Origin: Bathynomus jamesi
Lineage: Eukaryota > Arthropoda > Malacostraca > Isopoda > Cirolanidae
Length of the DNA: 64,000 nucleotides
Direction of reading: 5' to 3'
NCBI GenBank assembly: GCA_023014485.1
Contig: JAJOZX010007498.1
Coordinates: 1-64,000 of the forward strand
The number at the start of each line of letters is the position of its first letter. The first letter of the stretch is position 1. Shown here piece by piece: positions 31,356 to 43,634 of this stretch. The translations under genes and the position numbers were made by a program. The notes below the pieces were generated by a model, which was given only the letters and a program-made list of their open reading frames with translations, searched no databases and had not been told where the DNA came from.

Positions 31356-33243
31356 TGTTAACCCCCCTTTTATGGCCCTGAGTCGGTTCGGATCGACGGG
31401 GGTTCTAGTTAGGAGGCTGCAACGGATATTTCTTCTATAACATTCTATAATTCTTTTCGGTCGCCTTAAATGGTGGGTCGCCACTCTGTTAAACCCTTGG
31501 CTACAGACTCGCCAGACTGTTATGCCAATATCTTCTATGGTGCTTGGGTTGTCTCTTTCTCTCGCTTATGGATCGAGAATTATTAATTCTTCTCTTGCTA
31601 TAATACTCTGATACTTTCTCTTATACTAAAATTATCGACTTTTCTGACTAAGTTCTGAAGAGAGCACGGCTCGAAGGGAAAAATAAAAACTTCTTTTACT
31701 TTGGTTTACTTCTTAAAAATATACAGGTACTGCTCTGAATTTACAGGGGTAGAGGTTCGACCTCTTTCGACCATGGCTCAGGCCAGAATCTAAAAATATT
31801 AAGAAGGCAAGGGGCCTCTGCCCCCTCCCCGCAGCAAGGCTGCTAACAAAGGAGTCGCAATGAAGTGCTAATCTGAAGTCTAATGCAGAAGTCTAATGAA
31901 GAAGTGCTATGATTTTACAAGTACATGTATAATATAAACTTAAATGTTTTGGGGGAGGACAGTTGAAGGTTAAATTCCCCCCCTTTTTAAACACATGATC
32001 AGATGTTTTGAAAGATTTTAACTAAAAATAATAAAAAAATAAAAATAAAAACTAATTTGTATTTTTCGCCGAGTCTACATTTATGAAGGCGATATCATTT
32101 CGTAATAGTACACATAAGTACAAATTAAGTACACGACTGAGTACGTATTAATTTTGGTTCATTACAATTACGATTACAATTATGGATTACTTCACATCCG
32201 CTTATGATTGTTCATTACAGTTCTATTAAAGTACATTCTTATATTATAAATTAAATCATTACATTTAATTACAGTTTCAATGAAGTACATTACAAGTTAT
32301 TATTAATTACAGTTTCATTAAAGTACATTACGTTATATTAAATTAAAGTATTACAGTTAATTACAATTAAACAGTTACTATAACTTTGTTTTGTTTTTAC
32401 AGTGTTTCATATTAATAGACAATTAAGATGTTTAGAAATATAATACAACGTACATGGCACTTACGAGATAATTTATTTACGAAATAATATGCTATAATAT
32501 GTTATGAATTTGAAATCAGAGCGAACGGAGATATTTTATCTTTGAGGCGCTCGATTCTGTCGTAGTGAGTGGAATTTTATAACTTAACTCAGCATTTTTT
32601 AGTTCAATGCGGGAGGTGAAATAATAAAAGAAAATAAAACGTAAAAAGAATACATGTACGTAATCATGATCGTCAATAGACATGTACGACTGCACACAGT
32701 AGTGTACACATATCATTCGTCACCCAATAGGTTGTGTGCGTAATATAGACACGAGTAAACATAGACTGATAAGTTGATAGGGCATAAGTAGACAATAGGT
32801 AGATGAATGAATAAGTAATAAAATTAATAAAGGATAGCGGTCAAGAAAGAACATGAATGTAAGAATGAGTATGGTTGAATAATAATATTTATACTACATA
32901 ACACCACAACATTATTACTAAAGAATTTACCATACATTGAATACGGAAGATGTCCAAATACTAAGAACGTGATTCAGTGTACAAAGTATGGGAAACGTAA
33001 AGAGAATAGTTATTTTATGACGTCATAGTGTATAAGTCATTATTAGAAAAGATGAATTAGGGAAATACAGTAATGACTAAAGAAGTATAAATCGAAATTC
33101 TATCCAAAAACTCGCTTAGGCGATTTTGGTTTCTTATGTAAAAATGAACATTCAACATAAAACTATACGAACATAAGTTCTGCATGAAGACAATGAATCC
33201 ATATAATGATGGTGTAGGAATTGTTCATTGTTCACTTTTTACA
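31356..33243 (-). repeat. 3' LTR (left copy, 1888 bp)
   Basis: Direct repeat partner of 36676-38600. It lacks about 37 bp present in the other copy, mainly a tandem GAGTATGGTTGAATAAT duplication, and shows a handful of substitutions (for example GGTCGCC versus GGTCACC). Confidence 0.95.
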
Positions 33244-33260
33244 GTATTTTCCCCCCTAAA
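33244..33260 (-). promoter_or_regulatory. Polypurine tract candidate
   Basis: The minus strand reads TTTAGGGGGGAAAATAC immediately before the LTR TGTAAAAAG, the expected place for the plus-strand DNA primer of an LTR element. Confidence 0.7.
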
Positions 33261-35210
33261 TGGTATTAATACAATAATATAATACAATTTAATACAATTG
33301 AGAAAATAACATCGTAAGTAATTCAAGTTAGGTGACCACATTCTTTTTTACAATACAAGTTTTATACAGAACAAGTGAGTTATTATATAATATAAAAGAA
33401 TTCAAAAATTAATACTTTAATTTTAGACAAACAATTAAGCTAGACAAAGAATGATATTGTTAAAATTTTTTTACAAAATTTTTATTTTTCTGTGGGAAAA
33501 ATTATGTACATAATGAATAGAGTAAAAGGGAAAACTATAAATTTTAAAGTTCATGGATTTTCAAGGTTACCATGATAGTACAATTCGTAACTAATTTTAT
33601 TGACTATTGTAGTTAAAAAATCGAATTACGTAATGGATGATGTATAGACCTGTGGTCTAGTGGGTATTTGGGTGTATTAGGTGCAAAGTGTGTATTTTAC
33701 AATTTCGAGGGACAGATTAGCTGATAGGATTGTTCAAGTAACTGAATATTCAATGATGTTAGCATAAGGTTTGTGTATATATATATATAGTGTGCATACA
33801 TACATTTTTATTGACTGTTGTAGGTACAAATCGAATTACGTAGTGGATGATGTATAGACCTGTGGTCAAATGTGTATTTATGTTTATTGGGTACAAAGTG
33901 TGTATTTTATAATTTCGAGACACAGATTAGCTGAGAGGATTGTTAAATTAACTGTATAAATGCATGAGCGAGAATTTATATAAAGTATGCAATAATTATT
34001 ATGTATTATGATGATAATGTTTGCATACGCGTTTTAATGCAAAAGTGACTGGAGGGACGGAACGTAAATGAATTCGAATGTGTCAAAAGTAATAAAATTC
34101 AATTAGGATTATAGATTTTACATAATTAATCATTTACACGTATAAGGTAATTAAAAAAACGAACTTAGAGGACCTTACAGTTAATGAAAGTAGATCTCAC
34201 GGTTTTAAAATTGAATTTTGACACACAATTAAATTCGACTACTAAAATTCATAACCATATACTGTAGTAGTATGTCAATTTGACTAATTTTCGTTTGATA
34301 CCTTACAAATGGTACAATACAATTTAAGGACAGTTACTCACGATTAATTGAACAAAAGAAAAATAAAAATACAAATTAAAAATATGAATCAATTATGCAT
34401 TTCAACGAGCTAAATACAATTTTATAATATTCTAAAAAATAAAAGTAAATCGAGCCATAGATGAGTTTCGGCCAAGAATAAAAAAGTTATTGAAATGGAA
34501 GGAAGCATTTCGAACAATCTTTTCTTTTAATAATTTCAATTAAATTTTACATTAAAAATTATTTTTATATAATAAAAAAAATATATTAAAAAGGTTTAAT
34601 AATTTTTGCCTGTTAAGTAGAAAAATTATACTCTTTCGTTGAATGTTGATAGAATTTGAATTATTTGATTTTTTTAATCTGAAAACTTGTTTGCATATAG
34701 ACAAATACATCTGTTTTATTGTGTAGAAGTTTTATTAAAAATTAAATGACTGAAATTTAGGGTATGTGCGGTCATACGGGTAAATTTCCCGATCGTACAG
34801 AGCAGGATAAATTAGGTACATGATCGATTAATTAATTATTACACAACTATTATTATCACGTATACATTACAATGATTATCAAAGTCATTACAAACAATTG
34901 TAAAAACGGTTTTGTTACAAATAATAAATTACATGACTATATATTTATATACGTAACAATGCATGAAAAGGGAAAGACAAATCGGTGAATTTCCGTCTTA
35001 CAAACAAAGAAAAGGTTAAACCAAAGCCGCAACCCGGTCAATTCAGGTTGAATTTAATTCTCTTTTACAACACAAAAAAAAGGTTGAATTAAATTCTTAA
35101 ATTACATTTTTCTTAAATTAAATTCTCTTAACTTACAAAGAAAAAGTTGAATTCAATTGACTGCATTGAAATGAATGGGTATTTGAAACTAACAGAGACT
35201 GACTTAAAAC

Positions 35211-36590
35211 AAAACTCTCTGACTTCAAATAAAACTCTCTGACTTCAAATAAAACTCTCTGACTTCAAATAAAACTCTCTGACTTCAAATAAAACTGAAA
35301 TCTCTGGGGCGGTTGTCCCTCTTGGATGCAACCTTCTGTAACTGAAAACTGATTTGCAACTAAAACTGACTCGAAACTACTTCGAGTATCTTTATAAATC
35401 TCTGGGGTTTGGTTGTCCCTCTTGGATGCAACCAACCGAAACTGAAAACTGATTTGAAATTAACTGAAAATGGAAAATGACTGCACTTGATCTCTATTCA
35501 AGTGGAGACGATTAACCTCTGTTTTGGTTGACCCTCTTGGTGCAACCGACTTACTTGAAATGCAATCAAGTATCTCTATAACTTAAACTGTCTAACTTGA
35601 AATTAACTAAAAATGGAAAATGACTGCACTTGATCTCTATTCAAGTGGAGACGATTAACCTCTGTTTTGGTTGACCCTCTTGGTGCAACCTTCTGACTTC
35701 AAAAACTGACTTCAAAAAATGACTTAAAAAAACTGACTTCAAAAAATGACTTCAAAAAAATGACTTCAAAAAATGACTTCAAAATTTCTTCAAGTATCTC
35801 TCTAAATCTATAAACTCTCTGTAAACTCTCTGTAAACTCTCTGTAAACTCTCTCTCTCTCTCTTAATTTGCAAGTCAATTCAATTCAATAATTTGAAAAA
35901 AATTTGCAAACAAAAATATAAAATGTAAACAACATTTCACTCGAATGTACACGAAGGTACGATACTATTATGTTTGATACATAAAATAAAATTATTCTAT
36001 ACTGAATATAACAGTGAAAATAACTGAAATTAACTCTCTTTGAAATTAACTCTCTTTGAAATTAACTCTCTGTTACAATTAACTCTCTGTTACAATTAAC
36101 TCTCTGTTACAATTAACTCTCTGTTAAAATTACTGTTTCAATAAAAGCAAATGTATCACTGGTGTATGGAATGTTCACTGTGTTTCTTGTGAATTCTGAC
36201 TTGATACTCATTATTAACTGTTAATAATAGTGACTTTTCAAATGTTTATAAATTACTTAAAAAAACAAACTGTACTTAACAAAATTTTCTATGGGGAAAT
36301 CCTTGAGACGTGTCCTGAAGACGTCTTGCTGGCTACTTCTTCTTGGATGAAAACTAGGCGTGGAGAACTTGGAGTCGTGACACACCGGTTCAAGGGTGGA
36401 TGTTACGAACAAGAAGTCGTGACACGCCGGTCAACTGGTTTTATCCTGATGCAGGGTAATTTCTATCTTGGCCAAAGAGTGGCCTCTTCTTAAAATCTTC
36501 TTGTTTTTAAAATCTTCTTGTTTTTAAAATCTTCTTGTTTTTAAAATCTTCTTGTTTTTAAAATCTTCTTGTTTTTAAAATATTCTTCTT
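35211..36590. repeat. Serial short tandem arrays in the LTR-element interior
   Basis: Successive arrays: a 20-bp unit AAAACTCTCTGACTTCAAAT about four times (35211-35296); a 141-bp unit twice, about 35464-35604 and 35605-35690, containing GGTTGACCCTCTTGGTGCAA; TGACTTCAAAAA repeats (35694-35785); CTCTGTAAA repeats (35813-35860); TTAACTCTCTGTTACAA repeats (36030-36130); and AATCTTCTTGTTTTTA repeats (36493-36590). The core ACTCTCT recurs in most of them. Confidence 0.9.
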
Positions 36591-36654
36591 AAAATATTCT
36601 TCTAATCCTGGGGCAGGGTCTGGAAGACTGGAAGAATCCTGGAGTCGTGAAGAT

Positions 36655-36675
36655 CCTGGTTAAAGGGTCGCCAAA
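36655..36675 (-). promoter_or_regulatory. Primer binding site candidate
   Basis: Immediately inside the 5' LTR the minus strand reads TTTGGCGACCCTTTAACCAG. The TGGCGACC core resembles tRNA-complementary primer sites of Gypsy/mag-like LTR elements. I could not identify the tRNA by eye. Confidence 0.65.
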
Positions 36676-38600
36676 TGTTAACCCCCCTTTTATGGCCCTG
36701 AGTCGGTTCGGATCGACGGGGGTTCTAGTTAGGAGGCTGCAACGGATATTTCTTCTATAACATTCTATAATTCTTTTCGGTCACCTTAAATGGTGGGTCG
36801 CCACTCTGTTAAACCCTTGGCTACAGACTCGCCAGACTGTTATGCCATTATCTTCTATGGTGCTTGGGTTGTCTCTTTCTCTCGCTTATGGGTCGAGAAT
36901 TATTAATTCTTCTCTTGCTATAATACTCTGATACTTTCTCTTATACTAAAATTATCGACTTTTCTGACTAAGTTCTGAAGAGAGCACGGCTCGAAGGGAA
37001 AAATAAAAACTTCTTTTACTTTGGTTTACTTCTTAAAAATATACAGGTACTGCTCTGAATTTACAGGGGTAGAGGTTCGACCTCTTTCGACCATGGCTCA
37101 GGCCGGAATCTAAAAATATTAAGAAGGCAAGGGGCCTCTGCCCCCTCCCCGCAGCAAGGCTGCTAACAAAGGAGTCGCAATGAAGTGCTAATCTGAAGTC
37201 TAATGCAGAAGTCTAATGAAGAAGTGCTATGATTTTACAAGTACATGTATAATATAAACTTAAATGTTTTGGGGGAGGACAGTTGAAGGTTAAATTTCCC
37301 CCCTTTTTAAACACATGATCAGATGTTTTGAAAGATTTTAACTAAAAATAATAAAAAAATAAAAATAAAAACTAATTTGCATTTTTCGCCGAGTCTACAT
37401 TTATGAAGGCGATATCATTTCGTAATAGTACACATAAGTACAAATTAAGTACACGACTGAGTACGTATTAATTTTGGTTCATTACAATTACGATTACAAT
37501 TATGGATTACTTCACATTCGCTTATGATTGTTCATTACAGTTCTATTAAAGTACATTCTTACATTATAAATTAAATCATTACATTTAATTACAGTTTCAA
37601 TGAAGTACATTACAAGTTATTATTAATTACAGTTTCATTAAAGTACATTACGTTATATTAAATTAAAGTATTACAGTTAATTACAATTAAACAGTTACTA
37701 TAACTTTGTTTTGTTTTTACAGGGTTTCATATTAATAGACAATTAAGATGTTTAGAAATATAATACAACGTACATGGCACTTACGAGATAATTTATTTAC
37801 GAAATAATACGCTATAATATGTTATGAATTTGAAATCAGAGCGAACGGAGATATTTTATCTTTGAGGCGCTCGATTCTGTCGTAGTGAGTGGAATTTTTT
37901 TAACTTAACTCAGCATTTTTGAGTTCAATGCTGGAGGTGAAATAATAAAAGAAAATAAAACGTAAAAAGAATACATGTACGTAATCATGATCGTCAATAG
38001 ACATGTACGACTGCACACAGTAGTGTACACATATCATTCGTCACCCAATAGGTTGTGTGCGTAATATAGACACGAGTAAACATAGACTGATAAGTTGATA
38101 GGGCATAAGTAGACAATAGGTAGATGAATGAATAAGTAATAAAATTAATAAAGGATAGCGGTCAAGAAAGAACATGAATGTAAGAATGAGTATGGTTGAA
38201 TAATGAGTATGGTTGAATAATGAGTGTGGTTGAATAATAATATTTATACTACATAACACCACAACATTATTACTAAAGAATTTACCATACATTGAATACG
38301 GAAGATGTCCAAATACTAAGAACGTGATTCAGTGTACAAAGTATGGGAAACGTAAAGAGAATAAAGTTATTTTATGACGTCATAGTGTATAAGTCATTAT
38401 TAGAAAAGATGAATTAGGGAAATACAGTAATGACTAAAGAAGTATAAATCGAAATTCTATCCAAAAACTCGCTTAGGCGATTTTGGTTTCTTATGTAAAA
38501 ATGAACATTCAACATAAAACTATACGAACATAAGTTCTGCATGAAGACAATGAATCCATATAATGATGGTGTAGGAATTGTTCATTGTTCACTTTTTACA
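36676..38600 (-). repeat. 5' LTR (right copy, 1925 bp)
   Basis: Direct repeat partner of 31356-33243, nearly identical. It includes three copies of GAGTRTGGTTGAATAAT at 38187-38240, where the other LTR has one. Confidence 0.95.
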
Positions 38601-38639
38601 CGTGTATCCCCCTTGCATTCCCAATACAAATGCCACAAT
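38601..38639 (-). pseudogene. Unnamed multicopy gene, last exon (5' part)
   Basis: The first 39 bases of the last exon, after a pyrimidine-rich acceptor TTTTTTTTCAG, encode IVAFVLGMQGGYT. The frame continues exactly at 31355 on the other side of the LTR element. Removing the element and one CGTG restores continuity, which proves the insertion point. Confidence 0.85.
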
Positions 38640-38817
38640 CTGAAAAAAAATGAAAATATTTAAAGAATTTAGAGAATTTGTTCTATCAGATAAAAAAATC
38701 TATGCATTGGACTGTATCACTTCTGTGGGGAAGTTAAGTGTTCTTATACGCTCTCAAATAACCTTTGGAAAAACAACATAGTCAATAGCAATAGTTTACT
38801 TATGATATTAGTATTAC

Positions 38818-39457
38818 CTTCAAATCTCCACAGATCCTCCAGTTATGTTGGTCGTATACGAGAGCATCCAGTAAAATTTTCATGTTATCGTAGCTCTCAG
38901 TAAGTTGTACGGAATGTGCTACAGGGACTGATGCAACCCTATTCCCAATGTTGAGAAATACTGCTTTCAAACTTCGTTTAGACGAGTCTATAAATAGCCT
39001 CCATTCTGATGCGTTATATGGCAGGCCCAAGGATTCGATTAGCCCTCAACATTGCAGCAGTACACTAAGGAAGAGGTATTTTCGTGCACTGCAAAAAACT
39101 TGCGGAATTCTTCCTCTCGTTTCCTATACCAGGAGAATGTTGTTCCAGGAGCCAGCAAGTTGTCCTCTCGAAGTCGTGAGCCCAAGATCTTGGCAGCTAA
39201 TTTGGAAAGTCCTAAATCCCTGGTAAGATCATTAAGTTTGGCCTGGTTGAGAGGCCTCGGCTCATTTGAAGCGGTATTTTGAGGTATATACGACTGGGAC
39301 TGGTCATTAGCATTGGTCATTGATTCATCATCAGAATCATCGAAGTCCAGGGTTTGAGGTGGGTCGGGTATTGGAATTCCAGGACCATGGGGTACAGGTC
39401 TCATAGCAGAAGGAATGTCAGGGTATACAACAATGTGTTTATTCTTCTTGTTAACTC
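38818..39457 (-). pseudogene. Unnamed multicopy gene, middle exon
   Basis: The exon is bounded by acceptor TATTTTCAG|GAG (39458) and donor AAG|GTAATA (38817). It encodes SAMRPVPHGPGIPIPDPPQ, an acidic stretch (DFDDSDDES), DLTRDLGLSKLAAKILGSRL, TTFSWYRKREEEF, then LPYNASEWRLFIDSSKRSLK and WRICGDLK. One missing G near 39040 shifts the frame between the two parts, so the gene was broken here as well as by the LTR element. Confidence 0.8.
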
Positions 39458-39574
39458 CTGAAAATAGAAACATGGATATAAAACTTGCATAGGAAATAGA
39501 AGAAGCATTCAGACAGTGGCGGCTCGTGAGAGAAGGCTGCGGTCTGTAAGATATGAAATAGGTCGATGGAGTCT

Positions 39575-39647
39575 GTATATTTTCTTTCTTTTTCATTCAT
39601 ATTGTCCCTTCGGGGGACAATATGAATGAAAAAGAAAGAAAATATAC
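39575..39647. repeat. Perfect 34-bp hairpin with TTCG loop, intronic
   Basis: Arms 39575-39608 and 39614-39647 are exact inverted copies (GTATATTTTCTTTCTTTTTC and onward) around TTCGG. The top closes as C(TTCG)G, an unusually stable tetraloop in RNA. It lies in the first intron of the unnamed gene. Confidence 0.9.
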
Positions 39648-39860
39648 AATGATATATGTATATGTATATGTAAATGTAACTTGTATAACAATATGTATGT
39701 GTAAATGTATTTTCTATAACAATATGTATATGTAAATGTATGATTACCATTATGGTGAATATTATGCTATATATGGTGAATATTACATTATGGTGAATAT
39801 TATGTCAAGTTTCATACGAGGATTTCAAACTATTTAAGAAAAATAAATTTATAAGCCCAC

Positions 39861-40164
39861 CTTGGAGGTTTGTCATGCAGAAATAGCAATCTGTCACGTG
39901 ATCCTTTCCTTCTCTCCAAATCATGGGAATTCCAAAAGGCAAAGATTTCGCTCTGCCTTTGCTCCATCTTCTCAAATTTTCAATGCACGTCTTGCAGCAC
40001 ATATGAGGGGCGAAATTTTTGTCCTGGTCCCCTAGCTTAATTCCAAAGTATGCTCTATACATTGTCTTCACAAATTTAGTGATTTGGGACTGGTTATTTG
40101 GCATGGTAACCGTCCCACATATGTAGCAGAATCTATTGGGATCATTTTTACACGCTCTATTCAT
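39861..40164 (-). pseudogene. Unnamed multicopy gene, first coding exon
   Basis: It starts MNRACKNDPN and ends NLQG at donor AAG|GTGGGC (39860). It contains paired cysteines (CYICG, CCKTCIENLRRW, CYFCM) suggesting a zinc-binding fold at the N-terminus. The splice junction to the next exon keeps the frame (NLQG to VNKKNK). Intact by itself. Confidence 0.75.
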
Positions 40165-40756
40165 TATGAAATACTTTATCTATATGCCTGAAAAGTAAAA
40201 AAAGATATTATACAAGTGAAACAAGTGATGATAGATGTTACTGTTCCATTTCAGCTTTGACAAAATCACGAAACATTCTATTTTATTTATGAGGCCATAG
40301 CCGGATAACCTGAGCTGATTGAGAAAAACGGATTGCAGATTCGAAATCAGCAGGAAAAACTCTATAAGAATCACTTACAAAACCCTTGACAGCAAAATTG
40401 ATGCATACCAGTGTTATTAGTAAATCATTGTAATTTACTAGTACTACTGTATGTCACGTATCCTAATAGTAATCTGCTAAGTAGAAATGGTGAGAGATTT
40501 ATTTTTGTTTGTTTTATGTTCATAATTGTATATGACTCAGACTTATGACCCGTAATAAATACTTAAATAAATGTGCATGTATGTATGTACAGGTTTTTTT
40601 TTTACCCCCCACCCCCCTGAAATTTTGCAAAATATAAGAGTTTCCAAACACACCAATTATAATGATATAACAATGATTTTTGATGAATGAATTGAACAAG
40701 ATTTTGTCAATAATACAAGACAAAAATAATTATGGAATATAAAGACGCTCACAGAT
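40165..40756. other. Upstream region, no gene seen
   Basis: Lies between the start of the unnamed gene and the end of the hAT gene. A short ATGT repeat lies near 40570-40590. No promoter element assigned. Confidence 0.4.
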
Positions 40757-43034
40757 TCACAGCAAAAGTTTCCTGTCATGCATTCCCCTCCATATAGACA
40801 TCACATCAGCTTGCTGATTTTGGGAAAGCTGATCTGGGCCCTCAATTGCAATCCTCATAAGATGAGCCAGATTCTCCTCCATTAGGGTTGCTTGTAGTCT
40901 GGTCTTGATCAGTTTCATATCTGAGAAGCTTCTCTCGACAGTGGCAGTAGCTACAGGAACTGTTACAGCAACCTGTAGCAACTTTACAATGTTTGGAAAC
41001 ATCTGCTGTTGCAGATTTGAATAAAGCATGTGCTGTGCTAATTCCTGTAAGATTAAAAGACAAACAAAAAGACATTAAAATACAAATATTTTTGTGTTAT
41101 TGTCATTCAGAATATTGACGCAAAATTAAATCACAAGCTCAAATAGTTGCATGAAAAAGGTTACCTGCAATGTGTCAAAGCTGGATGCAGCCATAAAATT
41201 TCTGAAGACCTGCCACTCACTTCTAGTAGCATCAGGACCAATCAGGCGCTCAAGCCCATCAGCACCATACTGTGATATATTTTGTGCCTTTCGTAGATTG
41301 CTGGGTTCAAAGATACGAAGACCAGTTAGCACTTCTCCAGCACTAGCACATCGGTAAAAGTACCGTGTTTAGAATTGATATGATGCATTTTAATCAAATT
41401 ATATATTATTAAATAAGTTATTTCAATAAAATCAACAAACAGCAATAATTGCAATTGGCCCATGTGCATAGACTGTTCTAATAAAGTTCTGTCTTTGCTG
41501 ATTAGTAGAGTTAACTTCCCATCCTACCGATTTATCTCTGAAGCAAAGTAGCATAATGACATAATTATATAAATTGATAAAGTTACAGTGACTTGTTACA
41601 AATTATGTTACATCAATTGCAAGGAATTTTATACCTGATAAAGTCATAATTTGTCTTGAAATAGACTGTAGCATGTGCTGGATTATCTCTCGTACCCTCC
41701 AGTGATTGTAGTGTTGCATTTACTAAGGCAGCAACACTTCCAGTATTCAATTCCTTTGATTGCAAGGCTTTATTCAGGGAGCATAGCTTTACATGAACAT
41801 CACATGCGCACATCAAACTGGCTACAAACTCATACTTTTTCCTAACCTGGGATAGGCTCAAGGCTCCTGTATCATGGTCAGTCACATAAATGTTCTCCAA
41901 TGTGCTGACCAATGGCTCTAAGCATCGCTGAATTGTGGTCACTGCTTTCTCTTGAGACAGCCACCTAGTTTCACTAGGTTTGACCATCTTCAACTCTGGT
42001 TGGTCTTGAGCTTGCTGCATTATCTTAAGCTCAGCAGTTTTTTTTGCAAGACTTGTCAAACAGCACCAATATCTGTGTGAGGAGCTTGTAGAACTTTTTC
42101 ATAGGTACAATGTTGTGTGTCTTGTGCCCAGACATGTTTGCTGCCCCATCAAAGCCCAGTGCCCTGAGATTTTCCCCACAAACGTTGTTCTTCTTAATGT
42201 AATCCAGGATAAGTCTTGTAATGGCTGATGCATTTATTTCTTCATTAGCTGATTTAATTGTCAGAAATTTCTCGACAGCCCTTCCATTTTCAATCCAACG
42301 ACCACAAATACTCAACTCTTCTATTGTGGAAATATCCTCATTTTCATCTGCCATAATAGCATACACTGGGACTGACTTTCAACTTTGACAGTAGTACTTG
42401 CTCTAGCCATATTCCAATAGCTTGTAAAAACTCTCCAATTGCTACTGAGGAAGTATAGCTTGCATATTTTCTCTCCTGCATCAGTGTTTGTAGGTCCTTT
42501 GCACCACCACATTCAATAATAAGATCCACCAGACTATCAAAGTTGGTATAATGTGGTATCTTGTGTTTTGCCATCCAATAGATACATTTAATGATAGTAA
42601 GCACAGCCTGTCTGTTTCCAATTCTTGTTTTTTCTCTCTCTTCATCAGTTGCAGAAACAAGCTGTTCAGCAATACTGGCCTTTTCCTTTTGTGTTTCAGT
42701 AAACATCTCTTTTCCAAGTGCAGCTAAATGCCATTCTGCTCTACTGTACTCAGTGAGTTTTTCCACTGCCTTATTGAAATTTGTTACTGGTTTTGATGTC
42801 CAATAACCATGAGTACTGGAGTCAGTGTGAACCCAGTCAAATCTGTCCTTCCATTTTAGGTTAAAAGTCAGATGTGACTTCCATAGCTTTGTCTTGGCAG
42901 ATTTGCTACTTGCTGGATCTACATTGATATCCATCTCTAACACCACATTCTCTGTTACTGAACCAGTCTCAACTACTCTAGAAGTAGGTAGCTGTAATCA
43001 ACATAGATAATGCGGATGGACCAGGTGTATTCTC

Positions 43035-43634
43035 GGCGTCCGGACAACTGCCCCCTGGACAACCGCCCCCCGGACAACCGCCCCCCGGACAATTGCCCCC
43101 GTAGGACAATCGCCCCCCGGATTATTGCCCCCCATAAGTAAATAAAAGTTAAATAGAAATTAAATTTACGTTTAAAAAATGGCAAGCTAAAACAATATTT
43201 AACAACATTATTGCCAAGTCTTGCTCAATTTTGCTTGTAGCCTGAAAAAAAATTATATTTAAAAAGTTAGCAATATTTAACAAAAATTTTTCCAATTATT
43301 GCTTACTTATTTATAATAAAATTATGAAGTTTAGCTACTTAATTTTATTTAAACAGTTGGCAAGACTTATTGTATTTCATATATACTATGGATTAATTAA
43401 TTATATTTAAACAGTTGGCAATACTTATTGAAAGGTCGTTTTGAAAGTCATAGTTGGTGGTTAGATTAGGCTAGGTTAGGTTAGGTTAGGTTAGGTTTGT
43501 TTTTTATAAATATTAATAAATTTAATTCCTATTTAATTTTTATTTACTTATGAGGGGCAATAATCCGGGGGGCGATTGTCCTACGGGGGCAGTTGTCCGG
43601 GGGGCGGTTGTCAGGGGGCAGTTGTCCTAGCACC
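43035..43634. mobile_element. 600-bp Mutator-like MITE
   Basis: Long terminal inverted repeats of about 150 bp contain GGACAACTGCCCCCTG, GGACAATCGCCCCCCGG and CCGGATTATTGCCCC. The flanks are an exact 10-bp repeat GTGTATTCTC (43025-43034, 43635-43644). Long TIRs with a 9-11-bp target duplication are typical of Mutator-like elements. No transposase inside. Confidence 0.88.
43466..43497. repeat. TTAGG-type repeat inside the Mutator-like MITE
   Basis: Four to five GGTTA units in a row (TTAGGTTAGGTTAGGTTAGG). TTAGG is the usual arthropod telomere repeat. Here it is internal to a transposon, so it is not a telomere. Confidence 0.9.

Larger units (their letters stand above)
31356..38600 (-). mobile_element. 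LTR retrotransposon derivative without coding capacity (LARD-like)
   Basis: Two direct repeats of 1888 bp (31356-33243) and 1925 bp (36676-38600) begin TGTTAAC and end TTTTTACA, in a 7245-bp unit flanked by the exact 4-bp repeat CGTG (31352-31355, 38601-38604). Read on the minus strand, the LTRs start TGTAAAAAGTGAAC. TTTGGCGACCCTTTAACCAG follows the 5' LTR like a primer binding site, and AGGGGGGAAAATAC precedes the 3' LTR like a polypurine tract. The 3.4-kb interior has no gag, pol or env, so it must move with enzymes supplied elsewhere. The LTRs differ at few positions, indicating recent insertion. Confidence 0.9.

Noticed and set aside
36230..36493. Protein gene in the LTR-element interior
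   Set aside because: 87 codons, on the strand opposite to the element, overlapping tandem repeats, with no gag or pol similarity.
39514..39535. hAT terminus CAGTGGCGGCTCGTGAG
   Set aside because: A single end only, with no matching right end or target duplication within the intron.
43466..43497. Telomere or telomere fusion
   Set aside because: Only four or five TTAGG units, wholly inside a Mutator-like MITE.
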